A stretch of 64,000 bases of DNA from Nannocystis pusilla (GTDB lineage Bacteria; Myxococcota_A; Polyangia; Nannocystales; Nannocystaceae). Shown one piece after another: positions 50,998-61,781 of the stretch (its first letter is position 1; the number at the start of each line of letters is the position of its first letter). The stretch covers positions 2,047,204-2,111,203 of the forward strand of contig NZ_JAPNKE010000002.1 of the NCBI RefSeq assembly GCF_026626665.1. Direction: 5' to 3'. The notes below the pieces were generated by a model. The model ran no database searches, was not told where the DNA came from, and saw only the letters and a list, made by a program, of their open reading frames with translations. The translations under genes and the position numbers were made by a program.

Positions 50998-51186
50998 GCG
51001 GCGACCGCGGGGGCGGTCCGTCGCCGGCCGCTCGCCCGCGCGTGGTGTGATGATTCGCGGCCCCGCGCGAGCGCTCGCGGCAAATCGCATGAGACTGCTT
51101 GCGGGCCGGTGAAGCTGGAACACGGTCAAGCCGTGCCGCCACGCCCGGATTTCACCGGACGCGACTCCCGGCACAGGGGGCGATGT

Positions 51187-52973
51187 ATGATGATTCGCGC
51201 GGGTCATGCGGTGGTCCGTCTCGTCCATGTCGCGTCGCCGTCGGTCGCGCTGGCGCTGCTCGCCGGCTGCGGCGAACCGGAGGCCGTCGGCACCGCGACG
51301 GTGTCGTTCGGCAGCGGCACCGGCTCGGTCGACGACGGGCTCGAGACGATGGTCGGCTGGTCAGGCTCTTCCGGCTGGGTGACGACGGGCCCCGACGACC
51401 CGGTCGGCCCGTGCGGCGACGATCCGTCGTGCCTGCCCCCGAGCGAGACGGTGCCGACCGACAAGCCCGACGGGCTGCCGAGCCCGTTGCCGGGGGTCTA
51501 CGACGATCAGGGGCCGGCCCCGCCCGACGCCGGATTTCGCGCGCTGATCGGCTTCCCGACCCGCCAGCGCGAGCTGCTCGAGAAGCGCGTGGCGCTGATG
51601 TACGCGCCCGGCAGCCCGCTGTTCCGCCGCTACATGACGGTGGACGCGTGGATGGCCGAGCACGCGCCGGACGCGACCGAGGTCGCGCTGATCGAGAACT
51701 GGCTGCGCTCGCGCGGGTTCACGATCGACTTCGAGGCCAAGAACCGCCTGCTGGTCCAGTTCTCCGGCACGGTGGCCGACTTCAACGCGACGTTCCAGAC
51801 CGAGCTGCATATTTGCATGCGCAAAAACCCGCTGTGGGAGGACCCGCCGTTCCCGGTCTATTGCACGCTCGACCGGTTCACGCTGCCGAAGTTCGTGGCC
51901 GAGCGGACGAACGGGCTGGCGAGCGCGGACCTGCCGACCGAGAAGGGCGAGCTGACGCCGGAGGTGGGCGAGATCGTGGCCGATCCGCCGGGGCCGGAGG
52001 CGTACGGGCCGCGGGTGTTCTACGGGGCGTATCACCTGCACCCGCTGTTCGACGCCGGGTTCGACGGCGGCGGCTCGTCGATCGGGGTGGTCGCGGCCGG
52101 CACGTACCACGCGGTCGACCTGCAGATCTTCTGGAAGTCGTTCGGGGTCGAGCGCGCGCTGCCGAAGCGCGTCGAGGTGATGGAGCCGGTGTTCGAACGG
52201 GTGACCGAGACGGCGCTCGACGTGCAGTGGGCGACCGCGATGGCGCCGGGCGCCAAGGCGGTGGTCTACGAGGGCCCCGACGCGCGCAACACGTCGCTGC
52301 TGTTCACCTGGAACCAGGCGATCACGGCCAACGAGGTCGACGTGCTGACGTTCTCGTTCGCCCACCGCGAGGACTCCGAGCCCAGCCGCTGCGCCACCAG
52401 TACGACGAGTCGGCGCTGATGGGCGCGGCGATCGGGATGACGCTGGTCTCGGCGAGCGGCGACTCGGGCATGCCCGACACGCCGTGCTCGAGCCCGTACG
52501 TGACGTGCGTCGGCGGGACGCACCTCGTGGCCTCGACGGAGGGGGTGATCGAGAAGGAGTGGGCGTGGGTGATGTCGGGCTCGGGGCTGGCCAAGACGTT
52601 CGCCCGCCCGTACTGGCAGGACGGCGACGTCACGGCCGACCGGCGGGCGATGGCCGACCTGGCGCTGAACTCGTCGACCGAGCAGCCGATGTGGATGCGC
52701 CGGTGGTCGAAGTGGGAGTACTTCGGCGGCACGTCGTTCGCCGCGCCGGCGTTCGCCGGGATGCTGGCGGTGGTGAACGGCTACCGCCGCAGCCTCGGCC
52801 TGCCGCGCGTGGGCTTCCTGAACCCGATCCTCTACGGCCACAAGCCGACCCGCTCGACCTTCCGCGACATCGAGTACGGCCAGACCGAGCACTATCACGC
52901 CGGGCCCGGCTGGGACTATCCGACCGGGCTCGGCGCCCCCGACATCGCCATGCTGGCGCTGGCGCTGCCGTAG
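51187..52973 (+). CDS. S53 (sedolisin/kumamolisin) peptidase lipoprotein, one frameshift
   Basis: MMIRAGHAVVRLVHV then VALALLAGCGE gives a lipoprotein signal. An acidic/Gly linker leads to the activation prodomain (~115-240, e.g. RRYMTVDAWMAEHAPDATEV, VADFNATFQTELHIC). The catalytic domain has Glu and Asp in TETALDVQWATAMAPGAK (~342, 346), the oxyanion Asp in SASGDSGMP and the nucleophile Ser in GGTSFAAPAFAGML. One missing C at ~52386 breaks the frame between these. The total is ~595 residues. It is an acid-acting serine-carboxyl endopeptidase displayed on the cell surface, plausibly for predatory digestion. Confidence 0.9.
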
Positions 52974-52987
52974 CGACCTGGCGCGAG

Positions 52988-53049
52988 GGACATGACTGAA
53001 GCGCGATGTCCTCGAGAGCATGCCGCATAGGGCATGTCCTCGAGGTCAT
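52988..53049. repeat. hairpin-family elements between convergent genes
   Basis: GGACATGACTGAAGCGCGATGTCC, then GATGTCCTCGAG...GCATGCCGCATAGGGCATGTCC and a final CTCGAGGTCAT, lie between the S53 gene and the small lipoprotein gene, which converge. Several overlapping folds are possible, e.g. CATGCC/GGCATG with loop GCATAG-like. Confidence 0.75.
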
Positions 53050-53054
53050 TGTCG

Positions 53055-53582
53055 TCACTGGCGGACGTCGTTCAGGCGCCGCCGCACGTCGTCCCAGGCC
53101 GGCGGCTTGTCGGCGGCGGTCTCGCTCCAATGGGTGGTCTCCCACCCCTTGGTGTGCTTGAGGCCGTTCTTGACCGCCTTGCTGTGGACGGTGCCGAACA
53201 CGAACTTCATGCGCGCGGCGTCGTCGCGCCACAGGGTGATCGTGCGGGCGCTGCCGCATTTGTCGGACCACCCGAAGCTGGCGCCGAGCAGGCCGTCGTG
53301 GGTGAAGACGTCCATCGTCGGCGCGGCGGTCTCGGCCTCGAGCGCCTCGCGCTGCTCCGGCGCGTGCCAGCCGACGGTGGTGGCGACGAGGTGCGGCAGC
53401 GGCAGGGGCGCGACGAGCTCGCCGTTCTCGTCGAAGGCCGGGCCCATGAAGGGCACGAACTGCATGTCGGACTCGTCGCAGGCGGCCAGCTCGGCGATGG
53501 TCGGCTCCTCCTGCGGCGGATCGTCCTGGTCGCAGGCCGGCAAGAGCAGGGAGAGCGCATAGAAGGCGGTTCGGGGCTGCAT
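53055..53582 (-). CDS. small lipoprotein, family unknown
   Basis: The 175 residues start MQPRTAFYALSLLLPACDQ, with lipobox LLPAC. An acidic linker (DDPPQEEPTIAELAACDESD) leads into a compact domain with TTVGWHAPEQREALEAE, GLLGASFGWSDKCGSARTI and FGTVHSKAVKNGLKHTKGW. I do not recognise it. The mature cysteines (ACDESD, DKCGSA) could form one disulfide. It converges on the S53 peptidase gene. Confidence 0.7.
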   Translation of the reverse strand: MQPRTAFYALSLLLPACDQDDPPQEEPTIAELAACDESDMQFVPFMGPAFDENGELVAPLPLPHLVATTVGWHAPEQREALEAETAAPTMDVFTHDGLLGASFGWSDKCGSARTITLWRDDAARMKFVFGTVHSKAVKNGLKHTKGWETTHWSETAADKPPAWDDVRRRLNDVRQ

Positions 53583-53829
53583 GGCGGGCCTCAACACCGC
53601 GCGCGGCCGGAAGTGTCACCGCGGCGATCGCGGGCGTGGGCGTCGCGATCGCGCGCACGTGGAGTCTCCTCGGGGTGCGCCCTTCGCAGCGCCCGACGCG
53701 AGCGTCTCGCAGGTTTCGCCGCCCGCTGCGCACATACGTGAGCTTGTCGCAAGGGCGGTGGACGACGCCGGTGATCCGTGAGCGGGACCCGGTCGGCTAC
53801 CAGGCCCGTAGCTTGTGAAGGAGAACGAC

Positions 53830-55242
53830 TTGAAGGATCTACTTTGGACGACCTCGGCGGCGCTGGCCCTCTGCACATTAAGCGCGTGCCCCGCGGAGGA
53901 GGCGACGACCGATTCGCCCGACACCGACACCACGACGGCCGCGCCCGCCACCGACACCGAGGCGCCGACCACCGGCACGCCGGCAGCCTGTCCGGCGCCG
54001 ACCGCGGGGCCGACGATGCACGACGGCGCGCTCGGGATGAACGAGACATGGACGGCCGACGGGAGCCCGCACATCGTGACGCGCTTCGTGTCGATCCCGG
54101 ACGGGGCGACGCTGACGATCGAGCCGTGCGCGGAGGTGCGGATGCAGGCCGAGGCGGCGCTGGTGTTCGGCCACACGAGCTCGACGGAGGTGACGACGCT
54201 CAAGGCCGAGGGCGAGCCCGAGCGGCCGATTCGCTTCGTGCGCGACGGCTCCGAGCCGTGGAGCGCGCTGGTCGCCTACCACCCGGCGCAGCTGCTGCTG
54301 GCCCACACGACGCTCGAGGGCGGCGGCTCCGACAGGTTCTTGTACAACGCGTCGCTGGTGCTGCGCGGCAACAGCGAGACGCCGACCAAGAAGCTGGCCC
54401 GCGTCGATCACGTGACCGTGAAGGACTCGCTCGGCACGGGGGTGCTGGCGCAGTGGGTGTCGGGCTTTCTGCCGGAGTCGACGCAGCTGGTGGTGACCGG
54501 CAGCGGCGACGAGGAGAACCCGTACCCGGTGCGCCTCGGCGAGCACACCCTCGATTCGCTGCCCGACGGCGAGTACACGGGCAACCGGATCGACAAGATT
54601 CACCTCGATGCAGAGGGCGCGAACAGCAGCGGCGGTCTGCAAGAGGACGGGACGATGCACGACCGCGGGGTGCCGTACCACTTCGGCGAGTTCGAGGGCT
54701 CGCGCTTCAGCATCGGCGGCCCGGCGCAGCCGCTGACGACGCTGACGATCGAGCCGGGGGTGCAGATCGAGTTCCTGCCGGGGACGGCGCTGGAGATCGA
54801 GCACTGGACGAGCGAGACGGATCCGGCGACGGGGGCGCTGGTGGCGGTGGGCACGGCAGAGGCGCCGATCGTGTTCACGTCGGCGGCGGAGACCCCGGCG
54901 CCCGGCGACTGGGTGGGGCTGTGGTACGGGAGCGTGCCGGCGGCCCACAACCGGCTCGAGCACGCGCGCGTCGAGTACGCGGGCGGCGAGTGCGGCTGCG
55001 TCGGCTTCACGTGCACCGACGCCGACGAGGCGAGCATCCTGTTCATCGAGGGCGTGCCGGCGGGCTCGTTCATCCAGAACACGACGATCGCCCACAGCGC
55101 TAACCACGGGATCGCCCGCGGTTGGCTCGGCGGCGGACCTGACTTCTCGGCCAGCAACACGTTCGAGGACATCGCAGGCTGCGATCAGACGCTGCCGCGC
55201 GACCCGGACAACGGCTGCCCCGACGGCGACGGCTGCGGCTGA
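53830..55242 (+). CDS. right-handed beta-helix lipoprotein
   Basis: I chose the TTG at 53830, six bases after GGAG, because it gives MKDLLWTTSAALALCTLSAC, a compact lipoprotein signal; a GTG five codons upstream is the alternative. A Thr/Asp linker (TTDSPDTDTTTAAPATDTE) precedes repeated parallel beta-helix turns such as ATLTIEPCAEVRMQAEAAL, TLTIEPGVQIEFLPGTALEI and GTAEAPIVFTSAAETPAPGD WVG. It ends CPDGDGCG. Such proteins are common on delta-proteobacterial surfaces and may bind polysaccharide. At 470 residues the frame is intact. Confidence 0.82.
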   Translation: MKDLLWTTSAALALCTLSACPAEEATTDSPDTDTTTAAPATDTEAPTTGTPAACPAPTAGPTMHDGALGMNETWTADGSPHIVTRFVSIPDGATLTIEPCAEVRMQAEAALVFGHTSSTEVTTLKAEGEPERPIRFVRDGSEPWSALVAYHPAQLLLAHTTLEGGGSDRFLYNASLVLRGNSETPTKKLARVDHVTVKDSLGTGVLAQWVSGFLPESTQLVVTGSGDEENPYPVRLGEHTLDSLPDGEYTGNRIDKIHLDAEGANSSGGLQEDGTMHDRGVPYHFGEFEGSRFSIGGPAQPLTTLTIEPGVQIEFLPGTALEIEHWTSETDPATGALVAVGTAEAPIVFTSAAETPAPGDWVGLWYGSVPAAHNRLEHARVEYAGGECGCVGFTCTDADEASILFIEGVPAGSFIQNTTIAHSANHGIARGWLGGGPDFSASNTFEDIAGCDQTLPRDPDNGCPDGDGCG

Positions 55243-55361
55243 GCGGCGCCGATGAAAACGGTGCGCTTCCGCCCGGTCGCGCCGGGCGAGAGGCTCGCGG
55301 GCGCGCCGGGCCGCGCGTGCTTGCCGGCCGGTCGCGCCGGGAGGTACCGTGCTCGGCGTCG

Positions 55362-56966
55362 ATGGCGGCCGCGACCCCGGAGATCACGAACATCGGCGAC
55401 GCGCTCGCGGGCCTCGTCCACCAGTTCGCCGATCCGTGGGCGTTCCTCCGCGAGCTGGTGCAGAACTCGATCGACGCCGGCAGCCCGCAGATCGACGTGC
55501 GCATCGACCACGATCCGACCCGCGGGACGATGATGGTGGAGGTGGCGGACGCGGGCGAGGGGATGAGCCGCGAGATCATCGACACGCGCCTCACTCGCCT
55601 GTTCTCGTCGGCGAAGGAGGGCGACTACACGAAGATCGGCCGGTTCGGCATCGGCTTCGTGTCGGTGTTCGCGATCGACCCGGACGTGGTCTGCGTCGAC
55701 ACCGGCCGGGCCGGCGAGTGGTGGCGGGTGGTGTTCCGCCGCGACCGCTCATTCGAACGCATCCGCCTGCACGACCCGGTGGAGGGCACGACGGTGCGGC
55801 TGTACAAGGCGGCGTCGGCGACGGAGGTCGAGACGGCGCGCGAGCGGGCGCGCGAGACGCTGGCGTATTGGTGCAAGCACGTGACGATCGAGCTGCACCT
55901 CGACGGCGAGCGCGTGAACGGGCCGCTCGACCTCGAGGGGCTGTGCAAGCTGCGGCACGAGGAGGAGGGCACGACGCTGGTGATGGCGATCGTGCCGCAG
56001 GCCGAGGCGCTGCGCGGCTACTACCACGGCGGCCTGACGCTGCACGAGGAGCGCGACGCGTCGCTGCCGTACATCGCCTACAAGATCGACTCGCGCTTCC
56101 TCGAGCACACCCTGACCCGCGACAACGTGATCCGCGACGCGAACTACGCCAAGGCGATGACGATCGTGCAGACCGCGGCGCGCGGCCGGCTGCTGGACCA
56201 GGTGTTCGCCAGGCTCGAGCAGATCGCGGCAGGCGAGGCGGCGCCGGCCGAGGAGCGCGAATTGCTGTACCGCTGCGCGGAGGCGCCGTTCAACTATCGA
56301 TATGCACAACCGCGCTGGCTGACGATGAAGGTGCTGCCGACGATCGGCGGGCCGCCGGTGGCGATGAAGACGTTGCGCGACCAGGCGACGGCGCGCCCGG
56401 TGCTGCGCGCGACCGCGATGTCGCCGCTGGTCGAGGCGATGCGGGCCGACAAGCACTTCGTGATCGCGTGCGCGGCGAGGGACGCGATCGACACGCTGGT
56501 GTACACGGCGACGTCGGCGTGGGCGACCGCGATCTCGCAGTGGTGCACGGCGCTGCCGCTGGCGCCGGAGGAGGCGAGGTCGTGGGCGCCGCTGTGCGCG
56601 GCGACGGCGGCGCTGCTCAAGGCGCGCGGGTGGAAGGTCCGCGAGGTGACGGTGGGGCGCTTCGATTACCCGGAGTCGGCGATCGCGGAGCGCGTGGCGA
56701 TCACGCAGGGCCGCTTCGGCGAGGTCACGAAGGTCGAGGACATCGGCCTGATGGCGAGTGGGTGGCTGGCGAGCGGGCGCGTGCTGGTGCTGTCGGCGCT
56801 GCACCCGACGCTGCTGCACCTGCGCGCGGTGGCGCGGCGCGAGCCGGAGCTGGCGGCGTACCTGGCGATCAAGTCGTTCTTCTTGCACGGCGAGCTGAGC
56901 TCGACGATGGATGCCGAGCTGGCGAGCGCGGCCGCGGAGGCGCGATGGCGACGCATGGAGGGTTGA
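55362..56966 (+). CDS. Hsp90-like GHKL ATPase
   Basis: A 534-residue soluble protein. The N-terminal ATPase domain has all GHKL motifs: N box ELVQNSIDAG (~29-38), G1 DAGEGM (~62-67) and G2 GRFGIGF (~92-98). EYHIEL-like strands then lead into a second domain (ALRGYYHGGLTLHEERD, LEHTLTRDNVIRDANYAKAM) reminiscent of the middle part of bacterial Hsp90 relatives. The C-terminal half (AMRADKHFVIACAARDAIDT, ARGWKVREVTVGRFDYPESA) is unrecognised. The start ATG at 55362 yields MAAATPEITNIGDAL. The next gene's ATG lies 22 bases inside its end, so the two products are coupled. Confidence 0.8.
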   Translation: MAAATPEITNIGDALAGLVHQFADPWAFLRELVQNSIDAGSPQIDVRIDHDPTRGTMMVEVADAGEGMSREIIDTRLTRLFSSAKEGDYTKIGRFGIGFVSVFAIDPDVVCVDTGRAGEWWRVVFRRDRSFERIRLHDPVEGTTVRLYKAASATEVETARERARETLAYWCKHVTIELHLDGERVNGPLDLEGLCKLRHEEEGTTLVMAIVPQAEALRGYYHGGLTLHEERDASLPYIAYKIDSRFLEHTLTRDNVIRDANYAKAMTIVQTAARGRLLDQVFARLEQIAAGEAAPAEERELLYRCAEAPFNYRYAQPRWLTMKVLPTIGGPPVAMKTLRDQATARPVLRATAMSPLVEAMRADKHFVIACAARDAIDTLVYTATSAWATAISQWCTALPLAPEEARSWAPLCAATAALLKARGWKVREVTVGRFDYPESAIAERVAITQGRFGEVTKVEDIGLMASGWLASGRVLVLSALHPTLLHLRAVARREPELAAYLAIKSFFLHGELSSTMDAELASAAAEARWRRMEG

Positions 56967-59900
56967 GCGACCTGGTCGAGGCGCTGCGGGCGGGCGGCGA
57001 GGTCGACTCGCAGGGCCGGTTCACGCTCGACCGCGCGCAGGCGCGGGCGAAGATGCAGAAGTTTCAGCTGGCCGACGCGCGCCGCTACGTGCTCGAGCTG
57101 GTGCAGGCGGCGGTGCTGCGCGGGGCGTCGAAGATCGCGTTCTCGATCGACACCGACGACATGCACATGCGCTTCGACGGCCGCCCGTTCACGCGGGCGG
57201 AGCTCGACGAGCTGTGGGGGTCGCTGTTCGCCGACGGCGAGGGCGAGGACCTGCGCGGGCTCCGGCAGCTGGCGCTCGGCCTCAACGCGGCGCTCGGACT
57301 CGAGCCGCGGCAGGTCGTGGTGCGCAGCGGGACTGCGCAATTGCGCATGGTGCCCGGGGAGAGGACGCGTTCTCGGAGCTGGCGCAGCCGGCCGCGGAGA
57401 CGACGATCGAGGTCGAGAAGCGGCTGCAGCTCGAGATGGTGGTGGAGTTCTTCCGCGACCTGCGCGGCAGCCTGGCCGAGGAGGTGTACCTGCGCGAGCG
57501 CTGCCGCCACGCGCGGGTGTCGATCACGCTCGACGGCAAGCCGATCGCGTTCGGGCCGCGGATCGAGCACGCGATGCTGGCGCTCGCGCTGGCCGAACCG
57601 GAGATGCAGGGGTTGCTGGCGCTGCTGCCGGACCCGGCGCCGGCCGAGGTCCACCTGGTGAAGGACGGGGTGTGGATCGACTCGCACCCGCTCGCAGGCG
57701 TGGGACCGGGGATCGTGGCGATCGTCGAGGCGGCGGCGCTGCGCAAGGACGTGTCGATGGCGAAGATCGTCGCCGACGCGGGCTTCGAACAGGTGGTGGG
57801 GCTGGTCCGCTCGGCCCGCTGGGCCCTGCTGGCGCGGGCGCAGGCGGCGGTGGCGGCGGGGGAGCTGCGGCCGGAGTCGGTGATGCCGCGGCTCCGCGAG
57901 GAGGTGCTGCAGTTCCTGAAGCTCCGCGACGTCCGCAAGCGGGCCGAGGTGGCGCCGCTGCTGGCGGCGATCACGTGGGCGGAGGCGAGGACATGTGCGG
58001 AAGGACATGTCCCGACGGTCAGCCTGGCGGCGCTGGCCGAGGCGGTGACGACGGACGGCGACAGCGGGGCCCGCGAGCTGCGCTACGCGACGCAGAGCTA
58101 CGCGACGCTGCGGCCGGAGGGGCCGCCGATCCCGCGGGTGCCTCGCGCGGAGGCGGGGCAGCTGGCGCGGCTGCTGGCGTGCAACATGGTGGCGGTCGAC
58201 GAGGCGCTGGCGGCGGCGCAGGAGCGCGAGAAGGCGCGGCTGGCGTGGCAACAGCGGGCGATGGTGCCGTCTCTCGGGGTCAACAAGCGCTACCTGTTGC
58301 GGGCGCCGTTGCCGGCGACGGAGACGATCCGCGGGGAGCTGGGGATCGCGGCCGAGGCGGTCGAGGGCGGGGCGGCGACGGGGCGGATCTGGCTGATCGC
58401 GCAGGGCTGCCTGCTGCGGGTGGTCGAGGTCGAGTGCGGGATCGCAGGGCTCGAGCTGGCGGTGGAGGCCCCGTTCACGCCGAGCGAGCGGTTCGACGAC
58501 GCGGTCCGCGACGGAGTGGTGGCCGAGGTGCTGCTGCGCGCGCTGGGATGCCTGCCGGGGCCGCTGGGTGACCTGGCCGGAAGGTCAGGTGGGACGGCGA
58601 TCGATGCGGGGGTGCGCGGGCTGGTCAAGGCGTGGCTGCTGCTGGCGCTCGACGCCGAGACGCGCTCAGGGCTGTGGCAGCGGCTCGGGGTGCCGGAGGC
58701 GCTGCAGCCCGACGCGGCGGCGGTGGCGGCCTGGCTGCCGTCGCCGGCGCAGCTGCGCGCGGGCCAGGGGCCGCTGGCGACGCTGATGCACCTGCTGCTG
58801 TTCGAGGACTTCGACGGGACGCGGCGGTCGCTCGACGAGCTGGCGCGACGACAGGCGCGGGTGGGCCGGCTCGAGGAGGTGGATCGGTCGATGGCGCCCG
58901 AGCCGGCGCTGGGCCGCGAGATCGCGTGGCTGGGGCGGGGTGATCGCGAGACTCTGGGCGGGCTGCTCGGCGGCGAGGCGGCGCTGCAGTCGTGGGCGCC
59001 GACGCTGGCGGTGCGCCGCCGCGAGCGCAAGTTCTGGGCCCAGGAGGCGCGCTCGTTCGAGGCGCTGACCCGCGTGACGCAGGAGGAGAGTCGCGCGGCA
59101 GGGCTCGATCCGTCGCTGTGGTGCCACGCGTGGCGCGATGAAGAGGTGGAGGCGGTGCTGACGTTGCACCCGCCGGAGCTGGCGAGCAGTCCCTCGAAGA
59201 CGGCTCCGCAGGCGATCGTGGAGCTGCGCTTCGAGGGCCGTCCGCTGACGAGGCGCACGCTCGACCTGGGCTTCGGGCCGATCACGGGGACGGCGACCGC
59301 GAAGGGGCTGCGACCGAACGCGAACTGGGACGAGGTGGCGGACGAGGCGGCCGTGGCGACGCTGACGACTGCGCTGCGGCGGGCGGCGTGGCGACTGGTG
59401 GCGGGGGTGCTCGAGCGGTGGGCCCGCGGGACGGGGATCGAGGACGCGACGTGGACGTGGCTGCGCGAGCAATTGCTGCGCCGCGTGGCCGAGTCGACGC
59501 GCTCGGAGGTGCTGGCAGAGGCACCGGCGCTGCTGCAGGTGCCGCTGTTCGCGACGGTCGGCGCCGGGGTGCTGAGCCTCGCGGAGATCGAGGCGGTGGT
59601 GGCAGCGGAGGGCCGGATCGCGTGGGTGCCGATGACGACGCCGGGGACGTCGCTGCCGGCGCCGCCGATCGTGCGCGAAGACCCACCGGCGATCGCGGCG
59701 CTGCGGCGATGGGTCGGCGAGGCGCGGCTGGTCGACGGCGGCGAGCGAGTGCGGGCGCAACGACTGGCGCGACGCCTGGCAGACCTGCCGACGATCACGT
59801 CGTTGACGCTGGCGCCGGCGAGCGTGTGGTCGAAGACGTCGCTGGCGGACGACAAGGGCAAGGTCGAGGGGGAGGTGGGGCTGCGCCGCGGTGATGGAGA

Positions 59901-61533
59901 GGCGACGCTGCGCATCGAGGTGTGTTTGGACGGGCGCAAGATCGGCGAGTTCGTCCAGGAGGACGCGCCGGCGCCGCTGGTGGCGATCGTCAGCGATCTG
60001 GAGCTGCCATTGACGAGCGCGGGGGAGGTCGACACTCGCGCGAAGCGCTACGGCAATCTGCTGCGCCGGTGCCGACGGGCGGCGACGGAGCTGATCGTGC
60101 AACTTTGCGAGAGCTACGCGTCGCTGCCGGCGACCGAGCGCGCGCCGGCGCGGGTGCTGCTGCTCGAGTACGCGGCGCGACGGATCGAGCGCCCGGCGAA
60201 GGAGGGCTCGGAGCCGGGCCGCGCGGTCGAGGCGGTGAAGGCGTTGCCGCTGCTGACCGATGTGTGGGGCAAGCAGTGCTCGCTGACCGAGGTCATGAGG
60301 GGCGAGCAGAAGGTGTTCGAGGCGGTGACGCGGCCGGTCGAGGAACCGCCCGTGACGGCGCAGAGGGAGCGCAGGATTTTGGTGGTGGACCCGCCGGCGC
60401 GCCGCGTGCTCGAGGCGATCGGCGAGGTGAAGCTGCTGGACTCGCTGTGGGACGAGGTGCTGGGGACGCTCCGGGCGCTGGCGGCGGCGCCGGAGTGCAC
60501 GCTGCCCGATTTGCGGGAAGTGGCATGGGTCGATCGCAAGGCGACGCTCGCGGGCGGACTCGAGGCGCATCTGTGGATCCCACGCTCGCCGACGAACGAG
60601 GACTCGGTGGCGCTGGCGCGCGCAGGGCGAGAGGTGGGGCGCGTCCAGGCGATCCCAGGGCTGCCGTGCGCAGGGATCGTGACGGGATGGGGTCTGAATG
60701 GGGGATCCGGGGCAGCGGTGCTGGACGCGCGCCAGCTCGGCAGCCTGGGCAAGCAGGTGTGCCGGCTGTACGAGACGCTGGCAAAACAGGTGACGTCCGG
60801 CGGCCGCATGAACGCGAGCGAGCGTGACAAGGCGGCGAGCTGGCTGGCGCACGTCGACGAGCTGCTGGCGAGCGATGCGGGGGGAATGCCGACAGACCTG
60901 GGGAAGGCGCTGACGGAGCTCAAGACGGCGCTGGCAGAGCTGGTGCCGCCGGCGCTGCGCAAGGCGCGGGCGAAGGCGGCAGAGGCGGAGACGCGCCGAC
61001 AGGCAGAGGCAGAAGCGGCCGGGCATGCGCAGCTGGAAGCTGCGAGGCGAGTGCACGAGGCACGCGAGCAGGAGGCGCAAGCGCGCGAGCAGGCGCGGGC
61101 GCAGGAGGCTCAGGCGCTCGGGGGCGCAGGGCAGGCGCCGGGGGCTGCGGGAGAGGTGAGGCAGACGCCGGTGCCGAAGCCGACGCCCGAGCAGCAACTA
61201 CTGGCGCTGGTCCGCGCGGAGCTCGAGTGGGCGCGCGCGCGTCACGGGTCCGCGCTCGAGCAGCTCCGCCTCGATCGCCTGGCCATCGGGACTGGTAGCG
61301 AGCGGGGCATCGCCCGCTTCGACGACGGCATCGTGCTGCAGCAGCGCCACTCGCTCATCGCCCGCGCGCTCACCCGCCTGGCCATCGACGAGATGCCGGA
61401 TCCGATCGACATGATGTTCGTGATGGCGAACGTCTATACGCTGATGAACGAGGTGGCGGAGGAGATCGGGGCGCACGACGAGCAGGCGTTCGTGGCCCGG
61501 CTGGCAGAAGGGCTGGCGGCCGGGCTGGGGTGA
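56945..61533 (+). CDS. giant partner protein (~1,529 residues) of the Hsp90-like ATPase, one frameshift
   Basis: It starts MATHGGLSDLVEALRAGGEV. Residues ~30-130 look like a degenerate GHKL domain: ADARRYVLELVQAAVLRGAS has the N-box helix without the metal-binding Asn, and FDGRPFTRAELDELW replaces the G1 loop. A missing base near 57358 shifts the frame before FSELAQPAAETTIEVEKRL. No known domain is recognised from ~140 to 1330. An Ala/Glu/Gln coiled coil (~1340-1405) and a conserved-looking C-terminal helical domain follow (LVRAELEWARARHGSALEQL, MMFVMANVYTLMNEVAEEIG). It has no signal or membrane segment. Overlap with the ATPase gene implies a shared complex. Confidence 0.72.
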
Positions 61534-61581
61534 GGGGGGCGCCGGGAGCTGCGCTCTGACTCAGTAGGCCTGGCCGCTGGA

Positions 61582-61686
61582 ACATGTGCGAAGGGCCAGG
61601 TGATCACGGGGCTCCATGCTCACGGGGCCGGCTCCTCGCAGCAGGCGCAGGCGGCTTGCGCTTGGGACATGTCCCTTCGCACCTGT
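61582..61686. repeat. widely spaced inverted repeat at a convergent junction
   Basis: ACATGTGCGAAGGG (61582-61595) and its near-perfect inverse CCCTTCGCACCTGT (61673-61686) are separated by ~77 bases. The first arm lies between convergent genes; the second lies inside the short membrane protein gene. GGGACATGTCCC overlaps the second arm. Confidence 0.65.
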
Positions 61687-61781
61687 AGGAAGTGCCAGAT
61701 GCCGGCGGCCGCCGCGGCCACCGCCACGGTCGCGGCGAGGGTGCCGGCGAGCAGCAGGCGGCGGGCGGTGGTGGGCTTCAC
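61620..61781 (-). CDS. short Cys-rich membrane protein (53 residues)
   Basis: The GTG at 61781 overlaps the stop of the preceding gene (GTGA). The product has a short basic N-terminus (MKPTTARRLL), one transmembrane helix (LAGTLAATVAVAAAAAGIW), a basic stretch (QVRRDMSQ) and the tail AACACCEEPAP. Three cysteines near the end, placed on the outside, fit the Cys-rich theme of this operon. I recognise no family. It is short but coupled, in frame and protein-like, so I consider it real. Confidence 0.6.
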   Translation of the reverse strand: MKPTTARRLLLAGTLAATVAVAAAAAGIWHFLQVRRDMSQAQAACACCEEPAP

